Made by a program: the position numbers and the translations under genes | Notes under the pieces: model-generated | What the model was told of the DNA's origin: nothing | Database searches by the model: none | What the model saw: the letters and a program-made list of their open reading frames with translations, nothing else | Shown here: piece by piece, positions 35,504 to 43,875 of the stretch | How positions within the stretch are numbered: the stretch's first letter is position 1 | Layout of the letters: every line of letters starts with the position of its first letter | DNA from: Bacillota bacterium | GTDB taxonomy: Bacteria; Bacillota; Clostridia; Oscillospirales; Ethanoligenentaceae | Length of the DNA: 47,927 bases | Assembly: GCA_023391835.1 (NCBI GenBank) | Contig: JAEWAE010000047.1 | Location: 1 to 47,927, forward strand | Direction: 5' to 3'

Positions 35504-37357
35504 TTAGGCGGCCGCGACCGGGATGCGCAGGATCACCCGTGTATATTCCCCCAGCACACTCTCGATGCGGATGCCATACTCCGAGCCATAAAACAGACGG
35601 ATGCGCCGGTTGACGTTTTCCAGGCCGATGCCCCCTCCGTGCCGATTCGCCAGATTTTCAAAATATGTTTGATCGTCCACCTGCATGCGGCGGTTGAGCT
35701 CGGTCAAACGCTCCGGCTCGATGCCGGCGCCGTTATCTTCCACGGTGACGGTCAGCTCCCCGCCCTGCGTGTGGGTCACCAGGCGGATGATCCCCTTGCC
35801 CCGCGTGTTGCCTACGCCGTGATACACCGCGTTTTCCACCACCGGCTGGATGAGCAGCCGCGGGATCTCGATGTCTAGGCTGCCCTCGTCGATGCGCTCG
35901 ATCAGCTCAAGCCGGTCCTCAAACCGTTTTTTCAGGATCAGCATGTAATTGTCGATATAATCCAGCTCCTGCCGCAAAGGGATGAATTTATCGTCCCGCG
36001 AAATATTCGCTTCCATCAGCGTGGCAAGAGCCGTCACCGTCTCACTGATGTCGGGCGCGTTTTCCAGCTGGGCCATCCAGTTGATGGATTCCAACGTGTT
36101 AAAGAGAAAATGCGGGTTGATCTGGGACTGCAGCGATTTGATCTCGGCCTCTTTGCGGGTCAGCTGCTCGCGGTAAACCCATTTTTCCAGCATGGATATT
36201 TCCGACACCATATTGTTAAAAGTTTCGCCCATATAGCCGATCTCATCGCGCCGGTCGAGGTTGATTGAGACGTTCTCTTCCCCCTGCTGCACTTTTTTCA
36301 TGCCCGTGACAAGCTTGTTGATGGCGCTGATAAAGTCGTAGGACATCAGCGAGCCGACCAGTGAAATGGCGAGGATGGTGATCAGGCAGGAAAAAAGGAT
36401 CTTGTTGCGCAAGTCGCGAATATCCCGGTAAAGACTCCCGAGAGACACATAGGATAACACCTTCCACGCCGGGCTGCTCATCTGGGTGTAGGTAACCAGC
36501 ACCTGCCGACGGCCGTCGATAAACCAGCCGTTGTCGGCGACCCGGCGCAGATCGTCGGCGGGCAGCTGGGCCTTGGGCGATGCATCCCGGCTCAGAATGA
36601 CCTGGCTGGCGCTGCCGCTGCCGGAAAGCACGGCGATATTTTGCATGTTGCCGCTTTCCACATTCTGAAAGACGCTGTTGAAATAGTCGGAATTGAGCAG
36701 GATGACCATCAGGCCGATTTCCTTGTAAGTATCCCGGTCGTAGAGGGTGCGGGCGTAAAGAATATGGGCGGGCGCCTTGTTCTGGGGCTGGATGACCCAC
36801 ACCGGCGCGCCCCCGCCGGTTTCCGCCTGGCGGCGGATGTCGTCAAGCACGTCGCTCGCCGGCGGCACGATGGATTTGATGCTGATTTTAGTTTTGTTGT
36901 TGTCGGCCGATATGTAATCCCCGCCGTTCGACACGATGCAGACCGACTGGATCTCGTTGACGTTTAGAATGATGTTGCGCAGATAGGCGCCCATATCCTG
37001 CGCCTCCTCATAGCAGGGTGTCCGGCCGGAAGCGGCTGCGTCGATGGGGTCGTAAATGCGTTCGTCGATCATGGCGTTCTGGGAAATCATGTTGAGGTTG
37101 AGAATGTTGTCACTTAGCCGCAGCTCGATCATTTTGAGGATATCCTGCGAATAGCGGATGGAATTGTTGCGGATCACCTGCTCACTGCTTTTGTAGCTGA
37201 CATAGCCGATGACCATCAGCGGCACGATGAGGATCGTGTTGAGCACCGCCAGAAATTTGATGCGGATCGGCACGTTGCGGTAAATCCGCAGCGCCCGCCG
37301 CAGGAGCCCCCGGCATGCCCCGGCCAGCCGGCGCCATCCGTTTGCGAAATGTTTCAT
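35504..37357 (-). CDS. YesM-type sensor histidine kinase
   Basis: About 617 residues: membrane helix at about 35-55, a large extracellular sensor domain (about 56-290), second helix (ILFSCLITILAISLVGSLMSY), HAMP domain, then the LytS/YesM histidine kinase box with His in QINPHFLFN and an HATPase domain with VENAVYHG and VEDNGAGI. The gene follows the orphan binding lipoprotein by 15 bp, suggesting the lipoprotein presents sugar to the sensor domain. Start 37357 has AGGATGG upstream; ATG 37372, adjacent to the previous stop, is an alternative. Confidence 0.9.
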   Translation of the reverse strand: MKHFANGWRRLAGACRGLLRRALRIYRNVPIRIKFLAVLNTILIVPLMVIGYVSYKSSEQVIRNNSIRYSQDILKMIELRLSDNILNLNMISQNAMIDERIYDPIDAAASGRTPCYEEAQDMGAYLRNIILNVNEIQSVCIVSNGGDYISADNNKTKISIKSIVPPASDVLDDIRRQAETGGGAPVWVIQPQNKAPAHILYARTLYDRDTYKEIGLMVILLNSDYFNSVFQNVESGNMQNIAVLSGSGSASQVILSRDASPKAQLPADDLRRVADNGWFIDGRRQVLVTYTQMSSPAWKVLSYVSLGSLYRDIRDLRNKILFSCLITILAISLVGSLMSYDFISAINKLVTGMKKVQQGEENVSINLDRRDEIGYMGETFNNMVSEISMLEKWVYREQLTRKEAEIKSLQSQINPHFLFNTLESINWMAQLENAPDISETVTALATLMEANISRDDKFIPLRQELDYIDNYMLILKKRFEDRLELIERIDEGSLDIEIPRLLIQPVVENAVYHGVGNTRGKGIIRLVTHTQGGELTVTVEDNGAGIEPERLTELNRRMQVDDQTYFENLANRHGGGIGLENVNRRIRLFYGSEYGIRIESVLGEYTRVILRIPVAAA

Positions 37358-37372
37358 TTGCCATCCTGCCAT

Positions 37373-38659
37373 TCAGTTTTCGGAAGCTCCCGCCCGGGCC
37401 GCGTCGCTCCAGATGCTTTCGGGCTGTCTGGTCCCCTCCAGCACGAGGGGGAATTCGTTGACGATGACGTTTTGCCAGGCGGGGCGGGAAATGTAGCTGT
37501 CGGGCGGGCCGATGAGCTCAGCGGAGTTGCGGATGAGCTGCAGCCCGCCCACCGTCAGACGGTTATATGAGGTGTCGGCACCGATGTCGACGTTGCTGAG
37601 CATGCCCGTCTGGCCCGCCAGCAGCGCGGCCGACTGCCGGGAGGCGATGTATTTGAGCAGCTTGACTGCGGCCTTGGACTTGACAGGGTCCGCCCAGGCC
37701 TTTTCGCTGATATGGAATACGCCGTTGCCCAGTCCGTAAATGATGCGGGTGGGAGCGGATGAGCCGCCGCAGTTGGGGAAGCGTACGAATTCGACGCCGG
37801 GATCCGCCGCCACGTCGGCGGTAAACCATGAGCCCTGTACGATCATCGCGGCCTTTTTGTTTTTAAAAAGGCTGTTGCGCTCGTTGCTGTCGATCTGGGT
37901 AAAATCGGACGGAAAAGCGCCCAGCTCGTAAAGCTGGCGCATATCCTCCATGGCCTCGATATAGCACCGGTTGACCGAGCCGGAGGCAAATGGATTCTCA
38001 ACGGCACTTTTGCCCCCGATGCTCGCCGCGATATTCTGATAGATATAGGTCCCCTCCGCGGTGTTGTTATAGGCGATGGGGATGACGCCGTTTTTACGGA
38101 ACACCCGCACCGCGTCGAGCAGTTGGGCGAAGGTCTGGGGCACCGTCGCGCCGTATTTGTCGAAAAGATCCCGGTTGATGAAAAGCCCCTCGAAAATGAT
38201 TTCCACCGGCACGCCGTAAATGCGGCCGTTCTGGGTGACATACTGCCACATATCCGACCTGAAGCTGCTCTGGAAGCCGCTGTCGCCGTGGATCATGTCG
38301 GTCAGATCCGCCACCTTGCCGGCTTTGACCAGACTGTTGATGTCCGACCCCGGCCACAGGCCGAACACATCCGGGTCGCTGCCCGAGACAAACGCCGTCT
38401 TGAGATAGGTCAGGAAATCGTCACCGAAAACCGACTGGTTGGAAACGTGGATGCCCGGATTTTCGGCGGTAAATTTGTCGATGATCTGCTGGATGGTGTC
38501 GGCGTTGGGGTCGTTGCCGCCCCAGCTGCTGATAAAGGTGAGCGTGACGGATGTCTCCCTGCGGGCGGAAACCGTCCGCCCCGAGGCGTCGCCCCCGCAC
38601 CCTGTCAGGGCCGTCAGAGCGGCCAGCAGGCAGATGAGAATGATATGGCACCGTTTCAC
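37373..38659 (-). CDS. Orphan sugar-binding lipoprotein, probable sensor accessory
   Basis: A 428-residue solute-binding protein starting with GTG (GGGAGGGTGGAG upstream). Lipobox LTGC gives lipidated C21. The family 1 fold is intact (FISSWGGNDPNADTIQQIIDKFTAENPGI...). No permease genes accompany it: the next two genes are the YesM-type kinase and YesN-type regulator. It therefore probably senses sugar for the kinase, as XylF-type proteins do for LytS kinases in Clostridium. It might still feed the LplB/LplC importer. Confidence 0.87.
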   Translation of the reverse strand: MKRCHIILICLLAALTALTGCGGDASGRTVSARRETSVTLTFISSWGGNDPNADTIQQIIDKFTAENPGIHVSNQSVFGDDFLTYLKTAFVSGSDPDVFGLWPGSDINSLVKAGKVADLTDMIHGDSGFQSSFRSDMWQYVTQNGRIYGVPVEIIFEGLFINRDLFDKYGATVPQTFAQLLDAVRVFRKNGVIPIAYNNTAEGTYIYQNIAASIGGKSAVENPFASGSVNRCYIEAMEDMRQLYELGAFPSDFTQIDSNERNSLFKNKKAAMIVQGSWFTADVAADPGVEFVRFPNCGGSSAPTRIIYGLGNGVFHISEKAWADPVKSKAAVKLLKYIASRQSAALLAGQTGMLSNVDIGADTSYNRLTVGGLQLIRNSAELIGPPDSYISRPAWQNVIVNEFPLVLEGTRQPESIWSDAARAGASEN

Positions 38660-38907
38660 CGTCTCCACCCTCCCGCCGGGATACGGCACGCCGTTATGCC
38701 CAGCCCATGTACCGATCATCCGACTCGGAAATCCACGGTCTTCTATTTATATAGTATATATCAAACGCGTCCCGTTTTCTTGCTCTTTTCGTGTATTATT
38801 TTGCACATTGGGCCCTGGCCTGCCGGGCATGGTCACAATATTGGCCGCCGGAGTATCTCAACCGTATCCGGAAGCATTGGAAACGCCCACTTTTTTCGCA
38901 TTTGCGC

Positions 38908-38936
38908 TTGACATTCGGTCACTTCCGTTATATAGT
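38908..38936 (+). promoter_or_regulatory. Promoter of the GntR-ABC operon
   Basis: TTGACA (38908-38913), 17-nt spacer, TATAGT (38931-38936). The rest of the 38660-38982 gap holds an AT-rich stretch on the minus side (about 38745-38765, TATACT and TATAAA) that probably carries the promoter of the sensing operon, without a convincing -35. Confidence 0.85.
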
Positions 38937-38968
38937 TAATTACACAAGTGATTAACTAGTTAACTAGT
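38935..38968. promoter_or_regulatory. Two overlapping palindromes, GntR autorepression site
   Basis: GTTAATTAC (38935-38943) and GTGATTAAC (38948-38956) form an 8-of-9 inverted repeat with 4-bp spacer, joined to the perfect palindrome ACTAGTTAACTAGT (38955-38968). They overlap the -10 end and the start point of the GntR-ABC operon. Confidence 0.75.
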
Positions 38969-38982
38969 GAGGTGAACGGCGG

Positions 38983-39354
38983 ATGAAACTCCAGTTCAGC
39001 GACGGCCGCTCCATCTATCTGCAGATCGCGGAAAACATCGAGGAGGATATTCTCCGCGGCACCATCGGGGAGGAACAGCAGCTCCCCTCCACCACCGAGA
39101 TGGCCGTGCTTTTCCAGATCAATCCCGCCACGGCGGCCAAGGGGGTCAATCTGCTGGTGGAAGAAGGCACCGTCTATAAGAAGAGGGGGATCGGCATGTT
39201 TGTGGCGCAGGGAGCCACGGCCCGCATCCGGCAGAAAAGGCGGGCAGTCTTTTACGAGAACTATATACAGAAGCTTTTGGATGAGGCCGGCCGCCTGGGG
39301 ATCACACGCGACGAGCTGACCGAAATGATCCGCCGGGAAAAGCCGCGGGCCTGA
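38983..39354 (+). CDS. GntR family repressor, YtrA subfamily
   Basis: A 123-residue regulator with winged helix at about 8-75 (LPSTTEMAVLFQINPATAAKGVNLLVEEGTVYKKRG) and only a short helical tail, the hallmark of the YtrA subfamily. Such proteins repress an adjacent ABC operon and respond to cell-envelope stress or antibiotics. GAGGTG precedes the ATG. First gene of an operon with an ABC ATPase and permease; overlapping palindromes at its promoter indicate autorepression. Confidence 0.9.
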   Translation: MKLQFSDGRSIYLQIAENIEEDILRGTIGEEQQLPSTTEMAVLFQINPATAAKGVNLLVEEGTVYKKRGIGMFVAQGATARIRQKRRAVFYENYIQKLLDEAGRLGITRDELTEMIRREKPRA

Positions 39355-39403
39355 GCGGGCCCCTTATTTTGCCGTACAACGACCGGAAAGGTTGGGATTT
39401 CAC

Positions 39404-40300
39404 ATGGCACAGACTGTTTTGGAGGCCCGGCATCTTGTCAAACGCTACGGCCGGACCACGGCGCTGGACGATTTTTCGGCCGACTTTGAGGCGGGCCGCA
39501 TTTACGGCCTGCTGGGGCGCAACGGCGCGGGCAAGACCACGCTGCTCAACATCATGACCGCCCGCGCCCACGCAAGCGACGGCACGGTGAGCGCCTTCGG
39601 GGAGCCGGTGTGGGAAAACGCCCGCGTACTGCCCCGCATCTGCTATATGGCGGAAAAAAACCTGTTTAGCCGCCATATGAAGGTGAAGCGTTTATTGGCC
39701 GCGGGCGCGGGCTTCTTTGAAAATTTCGACCGCCCCTTTGCGCAGGAGCTGTGCCGGCGTTTCGAGCTGGACACGGGCAAAAGCTACCAGGCGCTTTCCC
39801 GCGGGTATGAGTCGATCCTGCGCATCGTCATCGGGCTCGCCTCTCGCGCGCCCATCACCATTTTCGACGAGCCGGTGCTGGGGCTGGACGCCGCCGTGCG
39901 GGAGGAATTTTATCGGGTGATGGTGGACGATTTTGCCCGCCACCCGCGCACCTACATTCTTTCCACCCACATGGTGGAGGAAAGCGCCGACCTTTTCGAC
40001 GAGGCCGTCATCATCCGCGACGGGCGGCTGATCGAGCAGACCCCCACCGAGACCATGCGGGAAAATTCCCATTACGTGACCGGCCGGCCGGAGGATGTGG
40101 AACGCGCTGTGAGCGGGCTGCATGTGGTGCACCGGGATACGGTGGCCGGTGTGCGCATCGCGGCCATCTACGGTGCGCTGGATGAGGGGCAGACGCAGGC
40201 TATCGCGGCAGCGGGCCTGCAGCTCAGCCCGGTGCCTATCCAAAAAATGTTTATCTATCTGACCGAGCATGCCGTATCGGGCGGGGAACCGGCGCGCTGA
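39404..40300 (+). CDS. ABC transporter ATP-binding protein (YtrB-like)
   Basis: About 298 residues: Walker A GRNGAGKTT, a degenerate signature LSRGY in place of LSGGQ, Walker B ITIFDEPVLGLD and H-loop STHM. The C-terminal about 80 residues form a small extra domain. Altered signatures of this kind are common in the exporter ATPases paired with YtrA-type repressors. Start 39404 gives MAQTVLEARHLVKRYG; a TTG at 39392 is possible. Works with the membrane protein downstream, probably in export or envelope defence. Confidence 0.9.
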   Translation: MAQTVLEARHLVKRYGRTTALDDFSADFEAGRIYGLLGRNGAGKTTLLNIMTARAHASDGTVSAFGEPVWENARVLPRICYMAEKNLFSRHMKVKRLLAAGAGFFENFDRPFAQELCRRFELDTGKSYQALSRGYESILRIVIGLASRAPITIFDEPVLGLDAAVREEFYRVMVDDFARHPRTYILSTHMVEESADLFDEAVIIRDGRLIEQTPTETMRENSHYVTGRPEDVERAVSGLHVVHRDTVAGVRIAAIYGALDEGQTQAIAAAGLQLSPVPIQKMFIYLTEHAVSGGEPAR

Positions 40301-40352
40301 CCGCGCGTGTGCCCGTTTTCGTATCCGAACGCACAAGGGGGAGGCCCTGATT

Positions 40353-41099
40353 ATGGAACGCACATTGAAATGCCTGCGCTTCGAGCTCCACCGTTCCGCA
40401 CGCATGGTGGCCATCTGCATCGGCTTTTACGCGTTGTTTTTCATACTTTTTCTCGTGATGGAACTGACTGCCCGGCGTGGAATGGACGGCAACTATTATA
40501 ACTATTACTTTTTCACCGTGGCGGTGTTTTTTATCTTTGCCGCCGTGGCTTTCCCGTACGGCGGGCTAAGCAACAGTCTGCTGCTTTTCAGCAACACCCG
40601 GCGGGCCATTTTCGCCGCCGGTGTGCTCAACGCCGCCGTGCTGGCCGCAGGGCTGGCGGTGCTGTCGGTGATCAGCGATCTTTTCAACCCCTGGCTGAAC
40701 GGAATGCTGCATTTTAAATCGATGCAGTTCCTGACGCTTATCTACCCCGGCGTGGCGGAAACGGGCGCCGGCATCCTGCTCTGGCTGTTTTTCTATTTCG
40801 CGGCTTTACTGGCCCTAGCGGGTCTGGGGCTTGTCTATGGTACGCTGCAGTACCGTTTCGGCAAACGATTCACCATCGTGTTCTGGGTAGGCTTCGGCAT
40901 GCTCTGCGGCGTCGTGCCCGGGATCGTGGTGTCTCTGTTCCCCGCCCAAGCGCGCTGGGCGGCCAGCGCCTTTTTCGCCGTAGGGCGCACTTCCAGCCTG
41001 CCGCTGGCGTCTCTGCATCTGCTCATTCTGGCGCTGGTCTGCACAGGCATAGCCTGGCTCATCAGCCGCCGGCAGGAGCAGCGCGTCAGCGAGGGCTGA
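40353..41099 (+). CDS. ABC-type membrane subunit, six helices
   Basis: A 248-residue membrane protein with about six hydrophobic helices and short basic ends, starting MERTLKCLRFEL behind GGGGGAGG. It resembles ABC-2-type subunits encoded after YtrA repressors and YtrB-like ATPases, and has no other motif. Last gene of the operon, followed by the terminator at 41119-41166. Cargo unknown. Confidence 0.82.
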   Translation: MERTLKCLRFELHRSARMVAICIGFYALFFILFLVMELTARRGMDGNYYNYYFFTVAVFFIFAAVAFPYGGLSNSLLLFSNTRRAIFAAGVLNAAVLAAGLAVLSVISDLFNPWLNGMLHFKSMQFLTLIYPGVAETGAGILLWLFFYFAALLALAGLGLVYGTLQYRFGKRFTIVFWVGFGMLCGVVPGIVVSLFPAQARWAASAFFAVGRTSSLPLASLHLLILALVCTGIAWLISRRQEQRVSEG

Positions 41100-41118
41100 C
41101 GCCCCGGTTTTCACGTCC

Positions 41119-41166
41119 AAGCCCCGGTCGGTTACTCCATAAGTGAGCAGCCGCCCGGGGGCTTTT
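41119..41166 (+). terminator. Terminator of the GntR-ABC operon
   Basis: AAGCCCCGG...CCGGGGGCTTTT: a long, partly interrupted stem (41119-41127 with 41155-41163) ending in a T run. Confidence 0.6.
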
Positions 41167-41308
41167 GGCACCCCACCGCTGACCTGCGATACGGTGTCGG
41201 GATGCTTTGTTACTTTGGGTTGCTAGCACATCAATGGCGCAAGTTATGCGCCATATTGGGCTCAAATCACGAATATTTCGAAAAATACAATATTTTTTGA
41301 ATTACATC

Positions 41309-41336
41309 TTGCATTTTAAAAATTTCGTCATATAAT
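41309..41336 (+). promoter_or_regulatory. Promoter of the 54-residue protein gene
   Basis: TTGCAT (41309-41314), 16-nt spacer, consensus TATAAT (41331-41336), within an AT-rich island (41270-41340) that contrasts with the surroundings. Confidence 0.75.
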
Positions 41337-41384
41337 AGAAGTGCAGAAAAGATAAAGGCCCTTCACCCAAAGGAGGTCCTCATT

Positions 41385-41549
41385 ATGGGCATCAACAGCA
41401 TCTGGAAACTTCTTATCCCGCAGGTCAAAAAGGTTTCGCACACGCGCACATTTTACTATCCGACGGATTACGATCGCTACAAGGAATTCCGCGATTCCAG
41501 TTTCTTTTACGATCTGACGTCGCTTCCCAGCATCCCACTGCACCGATAA
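41385..41549 (+). CDS. 54-residue protein of unknown function in its own transcription unit
   Basis: A 54-residue protein beginning MGINSIWKLLIPQVKKV and ending SLPSIPLHR. It has a perfect AAAGGAGG ribosome binding site 7 nt before the ATG, a sigma-A promoter and a strong terminator (41625-41660), so it is very likely expressed. The N-terminal 17 residues form an amphipathic basic helix; the middle is rich in Tyr, Phe, Asp and Arg (HTRTFYYPTDYDRYKEFRDSSFFYD); no Cys, no signal peptide, no membrane helix. I recognise no family. It sits between a stress-type ABC operon and a sensor kinase gene. Candidates are a regulatory peptide, a precursor peptide or a toxin, none supported by a motif. Confidence 0.75.
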   Translation: MGINSIWKLLIPQVKKVSHTRTFYYPTDYDRYKEFRDSSFFYDLTSLPSIPLHR

Positions 41550-41624
41550 TACGTGCCGCCAAACGGCGGGCATGTGCATGTGCTCGGTTGCGTCCGCTTG
41601 TGGAATCACAGGATAGATCGCCGC

Positions 41625-41660
41625 AAAAATCCTCCCGGCCCCATGGCCGGGAGGATTTTT
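41625..41660 (+). terminator. Strong terminator after the 54-residue protein gene
   Basis: Perfect 16-bp arms (41625-41640 and 41645-41660, A5 and T5 ends) around CCAT. The 41550-41863 gap otherwise holds only the kinase promoter at 41791-41818. Confidence 0.92.
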
Positions 41661-41790
41661 ATGGTCAGATGCGGATATTGAGGTGCCGGCTCTGATAAAT
41701 CGGATATAGAGGGGAAAACCTGCCGGCAATCGCCCCGGTATAACCCAACGCTGTTCCCCCGTCAAGAAAAACGAAAACCGGAAAAAGGCA

Positions 41791-41818
41791 TTGACTTGCG
41801 ACCCCGGCAGGCTACAAT
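41791..41818 (+). promoter_or_regulatory. Promoter of the second sensor kinase gene
   Basis: TTGACT (41791-41796), 16-nt spacer, TACAAT (41813-41818), about 45 nt before the kinase start. Confidence 0.7.
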
Positions 41819-41863
41819 TAGAGGAAAAGTGGTTTGCGTGCGACGGGGAACCGGAGGGGCAAG

Positions 41864-43672
41864 ATGGGGCGTTTGCGCAGGCATGCCGGCCCACGGGCCG
41901 GAGTGAAAACCGCGGTCTGCCGGGCCGTGACACGGCTGCGGCCCCGGGTGACCTCACTGAAATTCACGCTGTTTCTGCTGGTCATCCTCTGCTGGGTGAC
42001 CCCTATGGTCGTAGTGGGCGGATACAGCCTGGTCACGCTTTTCGGCTCTATCAACAGCCGCATCCGCGAGACGGTGCGCTACACGGCGGATTACGCGGGT
42101 GAAATCGGCATGCGGGAGCTTCAGGAGACATTTGCCCGCTCCCGCGACGCTTCCTATGAGCTCAATATATGGAAATCCTATCAGACCTATCGCTCCGACG
42201 GCGACGGTGTCGAGCTCAACCGCGGGGTCACGGCCTATCTGTCGGATAAGTACTATTTCGACCAGGATTTTTCCTACGCCTGTCTTTTCCTGTGGAGCCA
42301 GACCGACGACGTCTATTATGTCAGCCGGGACGGGCCCGCCAATTACAGCTATTACCGGGAGCACGCCCGCGAAGCGGTGCAGACGCTGGCCCGCGACCTG
42401 GGCAACCGCACGGATTTCGTGGTGCAGGGCAGCCGCATCTTCGTGGTGCGCAACCTTTTGGATAAAGACACCTTCAAACCCTATGCTGTGCTGGTGCTCC
42501 AGCTCGACCCGTCGGCAGTGTTCCGCGATTTCACCACCAACAGCCTGTGGAACGGGCAGGCGATGCTTTCTCTCAGCGGCAAGGCCGGGTGGGTGGGCAA
42601 GGTCCAGCCGGATGACAGGCGGCTAAATAAGCTCACACCCGGCACCACCGTGATCGTGGAAAACGGACGCAGCATCGATTTTTACGGCAAGCTGGAGCCG
42701 GACACCGGCGATTTCACCCTCGGTTACAAAGTCGCCGTCGACAAAAGCCGCATTTTCAAAAGCTACCGAAGCCTGCCTCTCATCCTCATCCTGCTGATGC
42801 TGGCGCTGCTGCCGCTGCTGGCGCTGGTGCTGCTGTTTTTCGACCGGCGCGTCACCCGGCCGGTAGCGGAACTGGTGCACGCTACCCAGGCTGTGGAGGC
42901 GGGCCGGCTCGGCACCCAGGTACAGCCGGTGCGCGGGGATGAGATCGGCCACATCGCGTCGGCCTTCAACGCCATGTCGGCCCAGATCCAGTCGCTGATC
43001 GACCGCATCGTCGCGGAACAGACGGCCTCCCGCAACTCGCGCATCATGGCGCTGGAATCTCAGATAAACCCCCATTTTCTCAACAACACGCTGGAAATGA
43101 TGAACTGGCGTTCCCGCCTGCGGGGGGACGAGGAGCTCTCGCGCATGATCGAGTCGCTGTCCACCATCCTGGAGGCCGGCATGAACCGCAGCCGTGAAAT
43201 GCTCATCCCCCTGCGGGCGGAGCTTGCGCATGCCGACGCCTATCTTTACATCATGTCCATGCGCTTCGGCAGCCGACTGGAGATTCACAAGCACATCGAC
43301 GAGGCCACCCTCGACTGGATGGTGCCGCGGCTCATTTTGCAGCCGCTGCTCGAAAACGCCGTCGTCCACGGCCTCGAGCCGGTGGAGCGGGCCTCGCTGT
43401 GGTTCACCGTGTCGCGGCAGGGGGAATGCGGGCTGCGCATCGCCGTGCGCAATAACGGCAAACAGGTGACCGACGACGACATGGCCCGGGTGGAGCGGCT
43501 GCTGCGCGAGGGCTCCGCGCCCGGCGGCCGGCTGGGCCTGTCGAATATTCATGAGCGGCTGCACCTGATTTACGGCGACGGCGCGGCGCTGCGCTTCACA
43601 CGGGAATCGGACGGCGGAGCCCGGACGGAAATTGAGATCCGCGACGTGACCATTCATTTGTCGTTAAGCTGA
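41864..43672 (+). CDS. YesM-type sensor histidine kinase of the second sugar system
   Basis: About 602 residues: helix at about 32-55, extracellular sensor region (about 56-305), second helix (LPLILILLMLALLPLLALVLLFF), HAMP (RRVTRPVAELVHATQAVEAGRLGT), histidine box QINPHFLNN (Asn in place of the usual Phe), HATPase with LENAVVHG and a G-box reduced to RNNGK. Start 41864 is supported by GGAGGGG 7 nt upstream. Own promoter; its probable partner regulator is at the far end of the importer genes (47160). Confidence 0.9.
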   Translation: MGRLRRHAGPRAGVKTAVCRAVTRLRPRVTSLKFTLFLLVILCWVTPMVVVGGYSLVTLFGSINSRIRETVRYTADYAGEIGMRELQETFARSRDASYELNIWKSYQTYRSDGDGVELNRGVTAYLSDKYYFDQDFSYACLFLWSQTDDVYYVSRDGPANYSYYREHAREAVQTLARDLGNRTDFVVQGSRIFVVRNLLDKDTFKPYAVLVLQLDPSAVFRDFTTNSLWNGQAMLSLSGKAGWVGKVQPDDRRLNKLTPGTTVIVENGRSIDFYGKLEPDTGDFTLGYKVAVDKSRIFKSYRSLPLILILLMLALLPLLALVLLFFDRRVTRPVAELVHATQAVEAGRLGTQVQPVRGDEIGHIASAFNAMSAQIQSLIDRIVAEQTASRNSRIMALESQINPHFLNNTLEMMNWRSRLRGDEELSRMIESLSTILEAGMNRSREMLIPLRAELAHADAYLYIMSMRFGSRLEIHKHIDEATLDWMVPRLILQPLLENAVVHGLEPVERASLWFTVSRQGECGLRIAVRNNGKQVTDDDMARVERLLREGSAPGGRLGLSNIHERLHLIYGDGAALRFTRESDGGARTEIEIRDVTIHLSLS

Positions 43673-43793
43673 CGGGGGCCAAGCTTTGCCTGTTTGTTAT
43701 GCAAAATGTGCAGCTTATGCGGTGCCGTTTTCACTTTATTATGCACTTTACCATAATTGCGCAATTTTTGGCAAGGAACGCCAAGTTTGAATC

Positions 43794-43822
43794 TTGTCGA
43801 GGGGCGCCCCCCACTTTAAAAT
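43794..43822 (+). promoter_or_regulatory. Promoter of the second importer operon
   Basis: TTGTCG (43794-43799), 17-nt spacer, TAAAAT (43817-43822). Start point near 43829, at the edge of the palindrome. Confidence 0.7.
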
Positions 43823-43827
43823 AAGAA

Positions 43828-43852
43828 CTGTATTATGAATCGCATAATACAG
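43828..43852. promoter_or_regulatory. Perfect 10+10 bp palindrome at the importer promoter
   Basis: CTGTATTATG (43828-43837) and CATAATACAG (43843-43852) with a 5-bp centre. It covers the transcription start, a repressor position. Read as RNA it is also a 10-bp stem in front of the ribosome binding site (GGAGG at 43861). AraC-type regulators usually bind direct repeats, so the ligand may be another protein. Confidence 0.75.
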
Positions 43853-43875
43853 AATTGAGAGGAGGCACCGTAGAG

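Noticed and set aside
34339..35613. Plus-strand open frame of 424 codons opposite the YesN-type regulator
   Set aside because: Shadow of the receiver and AraC domains; no ribosome binding site.
41328..41957. Minus-strand open frame of 209 codons across the 54-residue protein gene
   Set aside because: It would run through a promoter, two strong hairpins and the kinase start, has no ribosome binding site, and its composition is not protein-like.
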